From assembly GCF_000701685.1 (NCBI RefSeq), contig NZ_JNJO01000002.1:62001-126000 (forward strand): a stretch of 64,000 bases of DNA. The letters are read 5' to 3'. A program made the translations under genes and the position numbers. This document shows positions 10,121-17,562 of this stretch, in pieces. Under the pieces are notes generated by a model, which was not told where the DNA came from, ran no database searches, and saw nothing but the letters and a program-made list of their open reading frames with translations. This stretch comes from Gemella sanguinis ATCC 700632. GTDB taxonomy: Bacteria; Bacillota; Bacilli; Staphylococcales; Gemellaceae. The first letter of the stretch is position 1. Each line of letters opens with the position of its first letter.

Positions 10121-10876
10121 TTAAAGTTTCGATTTTAAATAAAAATCTTGTTCTGAAATTTTCTTAAATCCTACTTTTTCATACATATATTTAGGTGTAT
10201 CATTAGCATCTGCAACTAAAACTATATTAGCCTTATTTTCATTTTTTATAGCATAGCTTAATAGTTGCATTGCTATACCCCTTCTTCTATATTCTTTACT
10301 AACATAAAGATTATCTATTTCAAAATAATCTGTTTTTACTATAATGTTTACAGCAGCAACAATTTTATCTTCATCTTTTGCTACTAATTGTTTAATATTT
10401 TCTGAACGAATCTCATCATACAGTAATTCCTGATTATGTTCTGCCCATTCTTCATTACTTGATTCAATATCAATTTTATACTGGAATTTTAAATATTTAC
10501 TAAGATCTTTCTTTTGTAAATATTCTACAGTATACTCTGTTTCCTCTTGCTCTATAAAATCATTAATATCTAAGTGATATAAATCCAAATTAATTTCATT
10601 ATACCCCTGTTTTTTTAAATATTTATTAAGTTTTTTAGGAAGACTAGTATTTTCTGAGGAAGCAATATGAATAAAATCAACACCTTTATCACGGAAAAAG
10701 TTTCGACAAGACGTTATATAATATTCTAAGTCTTCTATAGTTTCCGCTTCTTTCTTCATAAGAAGATAATTACCACTAAAGTTTAATTTAGATTTTAATG
10801 TTTGATAAATAACATATCTATCCGTTTCAACTGCTACTTTTGCTTTTGAATAAATATTTTTAAAACTATAATTCAT
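10121..10876 (-). CDS. GNAT-family N-acetyltransferase
   Basis: A 251-residue protein. The C-terminal half carries the GNAT fold. Motif A is FEIDNLYVSKEYRRRGIAMQLL, with the acetyl-CoA pyrophosphate loop RRRGIA, preceded by the AAVNI strand. The end has the usual N-x-x-x-x-Y-x-K-x-GF pattern (DTPKYMYEKVGFKK). The N-terminal half is an extra divergent domain with no clear motif. Cytoplasmic. It lies 33 bp after the TPR gene in the same direction and is probably the last gene of that operon. The acceptor substrate is unknown. Confidence 0.8.
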   Translation of the reverse strand: MNYSFKNIYSKAKVAVETDRYVIYQTLKSKLNFSGNYLLMKKEAETIEDLEYYITSCRNFFRDKGVDFIHIASSENTSLPKKLNKYLKKQGYNEINLDLYHLDINDFIEQEETEYTVEYLQKKDLSKYLKFQYKIDIESSNEEWAEHNQELLYDEIRSENIKQLVAKDEDKIVAAVNIIVKTDYFEIDNLYVSKEYRRRGIAMQLLSYAIKNENKANIVLVADANDTPKYMYEKVGFKKISEQDFYLKSKL

Positions 10877-10909
10877 ATTACACCTCCATTCTACTATTAT
10901 TATTTTTTC

Positions 10910-12079
10910 TTAATGATGATGACCATGAGGTCCATGGTGATGCTCAAAATGCTTAATTATTTCTAGAATTTCTTGATTTCCAGTTAAGGCATAAACATTT
11001 TTCAATGTCTCAGGATATGTAGGTTCATCATGTAATAATTCGTAATATCTTATAGCTTCTTCTGCAACAAAATCGATGTAATCCTCTTCTTCAGATAGTG
11101 CATTTAGTGCTGCTCCTAAAAGAATAGGATCATCTTGGATTAATGCATGTTGAGTATATAACTCATGAATTTTATCATATTCATATAAAGATTTCAATGC
11201 ATTTATAGAAATAAATAGAGTTTCTTCTGAAATTCCCATTGAAGTTAGTACATTTTTCATTAAGTTTCTTGTTTTATCATATTCACGATCTTCTTTATAT
11301 AAAGAGATTAAGTGTAAGTATGCACTCATTGCTAAACCTTGTAACTCTATGTATTTCTCAAGGTATTTTTTAGCTTCATCTCCTTTAGACATATGTCCTA
11401 GATGTAAGTATGCTTCTGGGAAATCTGGAGCTATTGAAATAATTTTTAATAAGCACAATTTAGAATTTTCTAAATCTTGCATTTGGTTGTAAGCAAATGC
11501 TGCTGCAAATATTACATTTGGATCTTCATAATCTTTACCATAATCTTTATAAAAATTAATTGCCTCTTCAAACATACCTAAAGCTATTAAGTTATCAAAC
11601 GCTACTTGGAAATTTTCTAATGATGGTTCTTCATGGTATATTTTTTCGCTCATGTCTTTTGCTTTTTCTTCACGACCTGTTTCCAAATAAATTGCAACTA
11701 ATTCTTTATCTATAGCTCTAACGGCTTCTTTTACATCTGTTAGTTCTCTAGCACGAACAAATTTTTCTTCTGCAATTTCAAAAAGTTCATCTTCCTTATA
11801 GATTAATCCTTCTAAATACAATACAGCAGGTGTCTTCGGTGAATTATAAAGAACCACTAACGCTTCATCTTTTTTATCTAGATACATTAAGTTGTGGACA
11901 TAACTTTCTATCGCTGCATCATCTTCTTTATTTTGATTATAAATAACTTCTGATAATTCTAATGCTTTGTCAAATAAACCATTGTCTAATAATATAGTTC
12001 GAAAACTTTCTTGTTGTTCTCTATCAATCGATTCAAAGTCAATATTTTCTAATTCATTTAAAAATTGTTCTATTTCCAT
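10910..12079 (-). CDS. Tetratricopeptide-repeat protein with a histidine-rich C-terminus
   Basis: A 389-residue helical protein made of degenerate TPR pairs (LFDKALELSEVIYNQN, LFEIAEEKFVRARELTDV, GREEKAKDMSEKIYHEE, MFEEAINFYKDYGKD, DLENSKLCLLKIISIAPDFPEAYLHLGHM). It is strongly acidic and has no signal peptide, so it is probably a cytoplasmic scaffold. It begins one base after the hepT stop, so translation is coupled. The tail HFEHHHGPHGHHH carries eight His in 13 residues, a plausible metal-binding segment. Similar TPR proteins lie near the isoprenoid/menaquinone genes of some Firmicutes, but the role here is unknown. Confidence 0.8.
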   Translation of the reverse strand: MEIEQFLNELENIDFESIDREQQESFRTILLDNGLFDKALELSEVIYNQNKEDDAAIESYVHNLMYLDKKDEALVVLYNSPKTPAVLYLEGLIYKEDELFEIAEEKFVRARELTDVKEAVRAIDKELVAIYLETGREEKAKDMSEKIYHEEPSLENFQVAFDNLIALGMFEEAINFYKDYGKDYEDPNVIFAAAFAYNQMQDLENSKLCLLKIISIAPDFPEAYLHLGHMSKGDEAKKYLEKYIELQGLAMSAYLHLISLYKEDREYDKTRNLMKNVLTSMGISEETLFISINALKSLYEYDKIHELYTQHALIQDDPILLGAALNALSEEEDYIDFVAEEAIRYYELLHDEPTYPETLKNVYALTGNQEILEIIKHFEHHHGPHGHHH

Positions 12080-12080
12080 T

Positions 12081-13028
12081 CTAATTTTCTCTCCTTGCTA
12101 ATCTATTCATAATAAAGATTAATTCTTTATTTACTTCTTCATTTATTTCAGCAATACTGTTTTCTGCTTTATCTAAATATCTTTGACTAATACTTAGAGT
12201 TTCATCTAAAATATCTTTATTATTTTTAATATAATCTATAATCACATTTTTTTTCTCAAGATTAATACTTCTATTAAAATCTAAAAATAAATTTTCGTTT
12301 TTCTCTTTAGCTATTAGGGCAGGTAGCGTTATATTACCGTTAACAAGATCCTGACCAGTTTCTTTTCCTAATGAGGCAGTTCCTCCAGCAAAGTCTAAAT
12401 AGTCGTCAATTATTTGATAACTCATTCCTAAATAGTACCCAAATCTATAACTACTATCTACATCTTCTTTTTTAGCTCCTGAAATTATGCTTCCAGAAAC
12501 TGTAGCAAAAGCAATTAAAATAGCAGTTTTTCTTTTAATTTTCCTCAAATAATCTAAGCGTCTTGTATTTAAATTATACAAACCATCTTCTTGAATTAAT
12601 TCTCCTATACAGAGCTCTTTTAATGTGGTTGCTAAATAACTATGTATAAGCTCATTTTCAAATTCTGAAACTTCCCTTAGGACAATTGAAAAAAGATAGT
12701 CACCAACTAAAAGGGCAAACTCATCTCCAAACTCTTTATTTAAAGTAATATTTCCTCTTCTAGTTTCAGCTTTATCTATTATATCATCATGAATAAGACT
12801 AGCCGTATGGATAATTTCAACAATGCTAGCCATTCGTATAATATTCTTTTTATTGTTATTAAAGTCCCCTAGTTTCGAGCAAATCAACAGAAGCAATACC
12901 CTAACTCGCTTCCCTCCTGCTGAAAAGTACTTTTTTATTACCTGATTTAATTTTTCATCTTCACTTTTAGTAATAACAAAAATATCTTCTAGGACTTCCT
13001 GAACTAGTTCATCATATTGTTTTAACAT
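12081..13028 (-). CDS. hepT: Polyprenyl (hepta/hexaprenyl) diphosphate synthase, catalytic component II
   Basis: A trans-isoprenyl diphosphate synthase. The first Asp-rich motif DDIID with a following ETRRG, and the second motif IIDDYLDF, bind Mg and the diphosphates. GGKRVR contacts isopentenyl diphosphate. It elongates farnesyl diphosphate to the long prenyl chain used for menaquinone or related quinones. The first in-frame ATG (13038-13040) directly abuts the previous stop and lacks a ribosome site. The ATG at 13026-13028 has GGAG five to six bases upstream and is preferred, giving 315 residues. It follows hepS and precedes the TPR gene, all probably translationally coupled. Confidence 0.88.
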   Translation of the reverse strand: MLKQYDELVQEVLEDIFVITKSEDEKLNQVIKKYFSAGGKRVRVLLLLICSKLGDFNNNKKNIIRMASIVEIIHTASLIHDDIIDKAETRRGNITLNKEFGDEFALLVGDYLFSIVLREVSEFENELIHSYLATTLKELCIGELIQEDGLYNLNTRRLDYLRKIKRKTAILIAFATVSGSIISGAKKEDVDSSYRFGYYLGMSYQIIDDYLDFAGGTASLGKETGQDLVNGNITLPALIAKEKNENLFLDFNRSINLEKKNVIIDYIKNNKDILDETLSISQRYLDKAENSIAEINEEVNKELIFIMNRLARREN

Positions 13029-13040
13029 TGTTTTCTCCAT

Positions 13041-13427
13041 CTATAAGCTAGTTAATTCTGTCAAATCTTTATCTTCAAACGTAAAATTATAAAATCTAAA
13101 CCATACTTCAATTATATTAATAACGAACTTATTTAAGCTAATATTATTATTAATTAAATCTAAATATCCTTTTTTCATAACATTTGTTAACAATTTTAAT
13201 TTATCTAAATCATTTTGAAGTAAACTATAATATTCAAAGCTATAGTAATCACCTAATAATAAAGATGTTGTAGATATATCTTTTACATCCTTCTTATAGT
13301 GCTCATAAACTGCACTTAATGCACAAAATATAGCTAAGTTATAATTTTCATTATTAAAATTATTCTTATTTATGAATTGTGTAATATTTAATTTTTTTAT
13401 TACTTCGTTATTATAATTATATCTCAC
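13041..13427 (-). CDS. hepS: Short HepS-like regulatory subunit of heptaprenyl diphosphate synthase
   Basis: A 128-residue ORF that starts with GTG (AAGG about ten bases upstream) and ends 12 bases before the preferred hepT start. The segment TTSLLLGDYYSFEYYSLL, followed by a helical LKLLTNVMKKGYLDL stretch, matches the recognisable 'GDYYS-x-x-YY-x-LL' core of HepS (heptaprenyl diphosphate synthase component I). B. subtilis HepS is about 250 residues, so this is roughly half length. HepS binds the allylic substrate and sets product length together with HepT. Position and motif make the assignment likely although the rest of the sequence is diverged. Confidence 0.65.
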   Translation of the reverse strand: MRYNYNNEVIKKLNITQFINKNNFNNENYNLAIFCALSAVYEHYKKDVKDISTTSLLLGDYYSFEYYSLLQNDLDKLKLLTNVMKKGYLDLINNNISLNKFVINIIEVWFRFYNFTFEDKDLTELTSL

Positions 13428-13561
13428 AATAGTTTATCCTTCTACAATTTATCTCTCTAAATTATACCATATAATCCCCATTAATAAAAATTTCATATAC
13501 TATTTTATCCATATTATCTTCACTTTTGCAAATAAAATATAAATTAATTCTTAGAAATTAA

Positions 13562-13603
13562 AAATAAGATTACCTAAATTAAAAATTTAATGTAATCTTA
13601 TTT
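13562..13603 (-). terminator. Terminator of the 154-residue membrane protein gene
   Basis: A 12-bp perfect stem (aaataagattac / gtaatcttattt), with TTTTTAATTT following on the minus strand. Confidence 0.85.
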
Positions 13604-13614
13604 CTATTAATTTT

Positions 13615-14079
13615 TTATAGATAATTAACTCTCTCTATATGTTCTTGATTTAAACCTAAAGGTGCTGGTTCTTTTCTAACAAATAGCATTATTGCAGCTA
13701 TAAAGTGTAATAAATAACAAGGTATTAATACTCCTCCTGAAGTAATTGCTGTTATTATTGCAACTAGTAAAAGTAATACACCGGCAACAATACGTTTTTT
13801 TATTGTAATTGTCGCTATTATCGCAATAATAGTTAATACTATATAAAATACTGTATAATACTTAAGCCCCAATGCCATCTGATTAATTAACTCATCTGCT
13901 GTGTAACCGATATTGGTATTTGGACGTTTTGCTAATTCTTCTTTAAATTTAACAACAAATCCTTGATCATGCAGTATATCTCTACTGTGCATATACCAAA
14001 GTACTCCAGTAAACAATATTAAAAATACATTTGCTATCCAAGACAATACTTTTTCTACTGTTCTTTTAAAAGGTTTCAT
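13615..14079 (-). CDS. DUF4064-like small membrane protein
   Basis: A 154-residue protein with about four membrane segments (residues 13-28, 74-92, 96-113, 117-135) and an extracytoplasmic loop containing FKEELAKRPNTNIGYTADELI between the first two. This layout, with a helical loop after TM1, resembles DUF4064 proteins of Firmicutes. The C-terminal cytoplasmic tail is short. It is encoded 36 bp after another small membrane protein gene, probably as an operon. Function is unknown. Confidence 0.6.
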   Translation of the reverse strand: MKPFKRTVEKVLSWIANVFLILFTGVLWYMHSRDILHDQGFVVKFKEELAKRPNTNIGYTADELINQMALGLKYYTVFYIVLTIIAIIATITIKKRIVAGVLLLLVAIITAITSGGVLIPCYLLHFIAAIMLFVRKEPAPLGLNQEHIERVNYL

Positions 14080-14115
14080 ATTTCACAACTCCAATCATTA
14101 TTTAAATTTATATTA

Positions 14116-14481
14116 TTATCCTCTTTTTTTCTTTGAAACTGCAGTAAAATCACTAGATGCTAATGCTGCTTGAACAATAAATACTACAACTAACACTACT
14201 ATATGTTGTCTAACAAATTCTCTATTGATAAATGCTTCAAATAGTAGGAACGCTAATAATACATAGTTAGCAAATACTATACTTGTACCATAATCTTTTT
14301 TACCATTTACTAATTCTTTATTAAAAACTTTTATTAAAAACGGTAAGCCAATAATTACTAATAATCCTAATGAAATTATTATTGTATTTGTGCTAAAATC
14401 AGTGTAACCTTTGCTGACCATATAAACTATTCCTGCTAGAACAAATATTCTAAATCCCAACTCAACAAGATGTTTTATCAT
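14116..14481 (-). CDS. Small integral membrane protein, unknown function
   Basis: A 121-residue protein with four predicted membrane helices (about 7-22, 33-50, 68-84, 91-108) and a lysine-rich C-terminus (SKKKRG) that should stay in the cytoplasm. A strong AGGAGG site precedes the ATG. It has no recognisable motif. It is the first gene of a likely two-gene unit with the DUF4064-like gene. Confidence 0.6.
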   Translation of the reverse strand: MIKHLVELGFRIFVLAGIVYMVSKGYTDFSTNTIIISLGLLVIIGLPFLIKVFNKELVNGKKDYGTSIVFANYVLLAFLLFEAFINREFVRQHIVVLVVVFIVQAALASSDFTAVSKKKRG

Positions 14482-14624
14482 TTTAATTTCCTCCTTACTC
14501 TTAAAAGTGATTATAAATACAAAATTTAATTACTTATATTATTAATTCATATAAGTATATTATACTAATTTTTTCATTTATATACTAGCTTTTTAAGATT
14601 AATTTTATATTTTTTAAAATAAAA

Positions 14625-14659
14625 ATAGAACTTAAAACTATTTTTATTTTAAGTTCTAT
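14625..14659 (-). terminator. Terminator of the two-component operon
   Basis: A 13-bp perfect stem (atagaacttaaaa / ttttaagttctat) after the histidine kinase stop, with a T-rich minus-strand exit. Confidence 0.85.
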
Positions 14660-14667
14660 CTATTATT

Positions 14668-15900
14668 TTATCTTCTATCATCTAATGTGAATCGCATTTC
14701 TATTTCGAAAATTCCATCTTCTGGAGCATAAGCTTTTATTACTTCTTTGTGTTTTTCAGCTATTAGTTTAGCCATAGATAAACCAATACCATAGCCTTTT
14801 ATAGTACTATTTCTAGATTCATCCAAACGGTAAAATCTATCAAATACTTTTCTTAAATCACCTTTTTTAACACTAGCTTTATTAGAAATTTTCATTGTGG
14901 CATATTTTTTATTTTTCTTTAGGGTTACATTAATATTCGTTTCTTTAGTAGCATATTTTATTGCATTTTCTAATAATATGTCCATTAGTTGAACAATAGC
15001 TTGTTGTTCCCCTCTATAAAATATGTTATTATCAATATCTGCGTTAAAATGTTTCTTTTGGAAACTCGCAAGTTCTTCAAAATCATCGATTCTTACATGT
15101 AATGCCTCAGATAAGTTAAATTTAACTTTTTCTACTGTATCTTTTTCTTCCATACGACTAAACACTACTAGACTATTTACTAAACTAGTTAATCTATCAA
15201 CTTGGTTTTGAATATTTTTCGTCCATTTTGAGTCTCCATTTTCCAACTCTAGTACATCGGTATTAGAGCGTATTATCGCTAATGGTGTTTTTAATTCATG
15301 ACTCGCATCAGTAATAAATTGCTTTTGTTTTTGGTAACTTTGTTGAATAGGTGCTATTACTTTTTTAGAAATTAATACTAATAAAATAAAAACTGAAAGA
15401 ATAACTATTAACGAAACAATAATACTATTTCTCATAAACGCATGGAATGAATCTAAATCACGCTGAGTATTTAATAATAATACTAAGTTACCTGCATCAT
15501 TATTTACTTTTAAATATCTATATGTTCCAACATAACCACTAGTATCAGATTCTTTTAAAGCCTCTGTTACTAGCTTTTGAAGGTCATCTTTACCTTTAAT
15601 TAACACGTCATCACGATATGAACGAATTACATTTTTATTTTCATCTATTTTAGCGATGGAGAATCCATTATTGTTCGGCGTTTTTGAAGCTGTATTTTTT
15701 GTAACTATCATATCTTCTTCACCATCACTAAAAATAGTTACTAGGGCTGAGGATTTTGATGCTTCATATAATGAATCATCTACCCTCTGCCCCATTTTGT
15801 AATAGTTAATAAAGTTCAAAGTACTCGCCATTAAAATTATTACTACCGCTACACTAGCTACTGATGTTGCAACAAACTTTCTTCTAAGACTCTTAAACAT
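14668..15900 (-). CDS. Two-component sensor histidine kinase
   Basis: A 410-residue kinase. TM1 lies at about residues 10-30, an extracellular sensor at about 35-155, TM2 at about 158-177. The HisKA motif ITDASHELKTPLAII has phospho-acceptor His201. It is followed by the N box (LLENAIKYAT), F region (FDRFYRLDES) and G2 box (GYGIGLSMAKLIA). The extracellular domain has no recognisable ligand-binding motif. The start overlaps the response-regulator gene by eight bases, so the two are co-translated. Architecture is close to CiaH/PhoR-type kinases, but the identity of the signal cannot be inferred. Confidence 0.92.
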   Translation of the reverse strand: MFKSLRRKFVATSVASVAVVIILMASTLNFINYYKMGQRVDDSLYEASKSSALVTIFSDGEEDMIVTKNTASKTPNNNGFSIAKIDENKNVIRSYRDDVLIKGKDDLQKLVTEALKESDTSGYVGTYRYLKVNNDAGNLVLLLNTQRDLDSFHAFMRNSIIVSLIVILSVFILLVLISKKVIAPIQQSYQKQKQFITDASHELKTPLAIIRSNTDVLELENGDSKWTKNIQNQVDRLTSLVNSLVVFSRMEEKDTVEKVKFNLSEALHVRIDDFEELASFQKKHFNADIDNNIFYRGEQQAIVQLMDILLENAIKYATKETNINVTLKKNKKYATMKISNKASVKKGDLRKVFDRFYRLDESRNSTIKGYGIGLSMAKLIAEKHKEVIKAYAPEDGIFEIEMRFTLDDRR

Positions 15901-16570
15901 CTACTATCTCCAATGTGTACCCAACATTTCTAGTTGCTTTAATTTGTACATTCGCATCTAATGCTTTTAATTTTTTTCTTAAATATGAAATATTAACCCA
16001 TACTACATTTATTTCTGAATCACTATCGTAACCCCAGATTCTTTCTAAAAATTGCTCCGTTTGAATTACATTACCTGGATTACGCATTAGCATTTCCATC
16101 ATTTGATATTCTTTATTAGATAATCTCACCTTATCTTTTTCAGTAGAAAGCTCAAAAGTATATTTACTTAGACTTACATTCCCAAGTTCTAAAACATTAC
16201 TAGTGAATGTTGTCTGTCTTCTTGTCATTGAACGAACTCTAGCTAACAACTCCTTAATTACAAATGGTTTTGTTAGGTAATCATCAGCACCGCTGTCTAA
16301 ACCATATACTTTGTCTTCTATCTCTGATTTTGCAGTAAGTAATAATACTGGTGTGCTTTTCTTATTTTCCCTTAATTTTTGAACTACTGTTACGCCGTCC
16401 ATCTTAGGCATCATAACATCTAATATTGCTCCATCATAGTCATCCAACATTAGATAGTCTAAGGCGTCTTGTCCATTATCTACAGTATCAACCGAGTAAT
16501 TATTGTGTTTTAGCATTGCTTCGAGTGCATCAGCCAAATCTCTTTCATCTTCTGCAAGTAATACCCTCAT
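15893..16570 (-). CDS. OmpR-family response regulator
   Basis: A 225-residue regulator. The receiver domain has acidic residues E7-D8, phospho-acceptor D51 (AILDVMMP), a conserved Thr in LLLTAKS and Lys in LTKPF. The C-terminal winged-helix domain (about 130-222) shows RLSNKEYQMMEMLMRNPGNVI, the recognition region INVVWVNISYLRKKLKAL and the wing TRNVGYTLE. It is the first gene of the pair with the sensor kinase. Overall similarity is to the CiaR/ArlR group; no paralogue name is given because targets are unknown. Confidence 0.92.
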   Translation of the reverse strand: MRVLLAEDERDLADALEAMLKHNNYSVDTVDNGQDALDYLMLDDYDGAILDVMMPKMDGVTVVQKLRENKKSTPVLLLTAKSEIEDKVYGLDSGADDYLTKPFVIKELLARVRSMTRRQTTFTSNVLELGNVSLSKYTFELSTEKDKVRLSNKEYQMMEMLMRNPGNVIQTEQFLERIWGYDSDSEINVVWVNISYLRKKLKALDANVQIKATRNVGYTLEIVDV

Positions 16571-16670
16571 TCCTTACACTCCAATCTATAATATATTTCA
16601 TTCTAATTATAGTAAAAGTAACTAAAATCAAGTTTAAAGAACTAATATTATTTACATAACTTACCAAAAT

Positions 16671-16705
16671 TAATGAAGTAAGTTTTTTGTAACCTTACTT
16701 CATTA
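16671..16705 (-). terminator. Terminator five bases after the distal TAA of the arsM-like gene
   Basis: A 12-bp perfect stem (taatgaagtaag / cttacttcatta). Its position relative to the TAA at 16711-16713, rather than the TGA at 16882-16884, supports 16711 as the true gene end. Confidence 0.8.
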
Positions 16706-16710
16706 TAAGT

Positions 16711-17466
16711 TTATTTTCTACCAATTAATAAACCACTTTGGATATAGTCTTTCATCCCTTTACCATAACCCCATTTTTCAGCATATTCATCTGTTACATC
16801 AGAATTAATAATTTGGAACTTTGTAAATCCTGCTTTTTTTATTATATTCGCCATCTCTTCTTCCAGAAGAGCACCTGCAACTCAAGTACAGTACAGCTTT
16901 TCAGAGTTTTTCCATTCTGTTGGTAATTCTTGTTTAAGAAGAATATCAGATATTACAAACATACCATCATCTTTTAGTATTCGATATATTTCATCATATA
17001 CTTTTTGTTTATCAGGTTCTAAGTTAATAACACAGTTACTTATTACTCTATCTACTGAATTATCTTCTAAAGGAATATCAATTAATTCTCCTTTTATAAA
17101 CTCAATGTTATCGAACTTCTTATTGTCTCGAACTTTTTTAGCTTTTTCTAACATAGAATCTAATCTATCAAGCCCATATAAAGTTCCTACTTTTGGATTT
17201 TTCATCTTTGTAATAAAGATATCCATTCCTGCTCCACAACCTAAGTCAATAAGAGATTGACCTTCTTTTATTTTCAAATGATTAACTGGGTTTCCACATG
17301 ATAACCCCATATTAATTTCGTCAGGAAACTCATTAATAATTTTTTCATCATAACCTAATGACTTACTTAGTTGTTTAGGGTCAATTTTAGTTTTTTGTTT
17401 TTTCTTTGAAATATTATCATAAAAAGAATCTACAGATAATCTAATTTTTAAATTATTATTTGACAT
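16711..17466 (-). CDS. arsM: ArsM-like arsenite S-adenosylmethionine methyltransferase with in-frame TGA (candidate selenoprotein)
   Basis: Read through one TGA (16882-16884), the gene encodes 251 residues, close to the bacterial ArsM core length. It has SLGYDEKII, GLSCGNP (Cys57), the SAM motif DLGCGAGMD (74-82), SNCVINL (Cys145), SDILL, LYCT-[TGA195]-VAGALLEEE, then KKAGFTKFQI and a C-terminal WGYGKGMKDY segment. In ArsM proteins the residue before V-A-G-A is a conserved Cys, so TGA replaces a Cys codon by a single base change. The start at 17466 has AGGAGG eight bases upstream. ArsM methylates trivalent arsenic using SAM and cysteine thiols. Candidate SECIS: see 16855-16871. If TGA is not decoded, the product is a 194-residue truncation and the gene is a pseudogene. 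A selenium or other substrate is also possible. Confidence 0.72.
16855..16871 (-). promoter_or_regulatory. Candidate bacterial SECIS hairpin downstream of the in-frame TGA
   Basis: On the transcript, CUCUUC pairs perfectly with GAAGAG around the loop UGGAA. The loop begins 16 nt after the UGA and its second base is G. These satisfy the published bacterial SECIS rules as I know them (a short stem, an apical loop of 3-14 nt, G among the first two loop bases, 16-37 nt from UGA). The stem also encodes LLEEE, so chance pairing cannot be excluded. Confidence 0.5.
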
Positions 17467-17487
17467 GCATCTTCCTCCTCTAAGAAT

Positions 17488-17519
17488 ATAGTTGCTTGAA
17501 TCAGCATCCAAGCAACTAT
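17488..17519. promoter_or_regulatory. Perfect 11-bp inverted repeat in the arsM leader
   Basis: Arms ATAGTTGCTTG and CAAGCAACTAT flank a 10-base spacer between cobW and arsM. It sits just after an extended -10-like TGGTAGAAT (17531-17539, minus strand) and before the arsM ribosome site. There is no T-run, so it is a poor terminator. It may be an operator, an attenuator or a processing stem-loop. Confidence 0.5.
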
Positions 17520-17562
17520 TACTTATTGATATTCTACCATAATTATTATTTTTTTACTAAAA

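Noticed and set aside
16882-16884. TGA read as Trp or Gly through an altered genetic code
   Set aside because: Other genes use TGG for Trp and some end in TGA (for example the rhodanese-like gene at 38217), so the code is standard. Only this TGA interrupts a conserved reading frame.
16882-17511. A stand-alone 209-residue methyltransferase ending at the TGA
   Set aside because: The family C-terminus continues in the same frame beyond the TGA and the terminator follows the distal TAA. The first ATG (17511) has no ribosome site, whereas the one at 17466 has AGGAGG.
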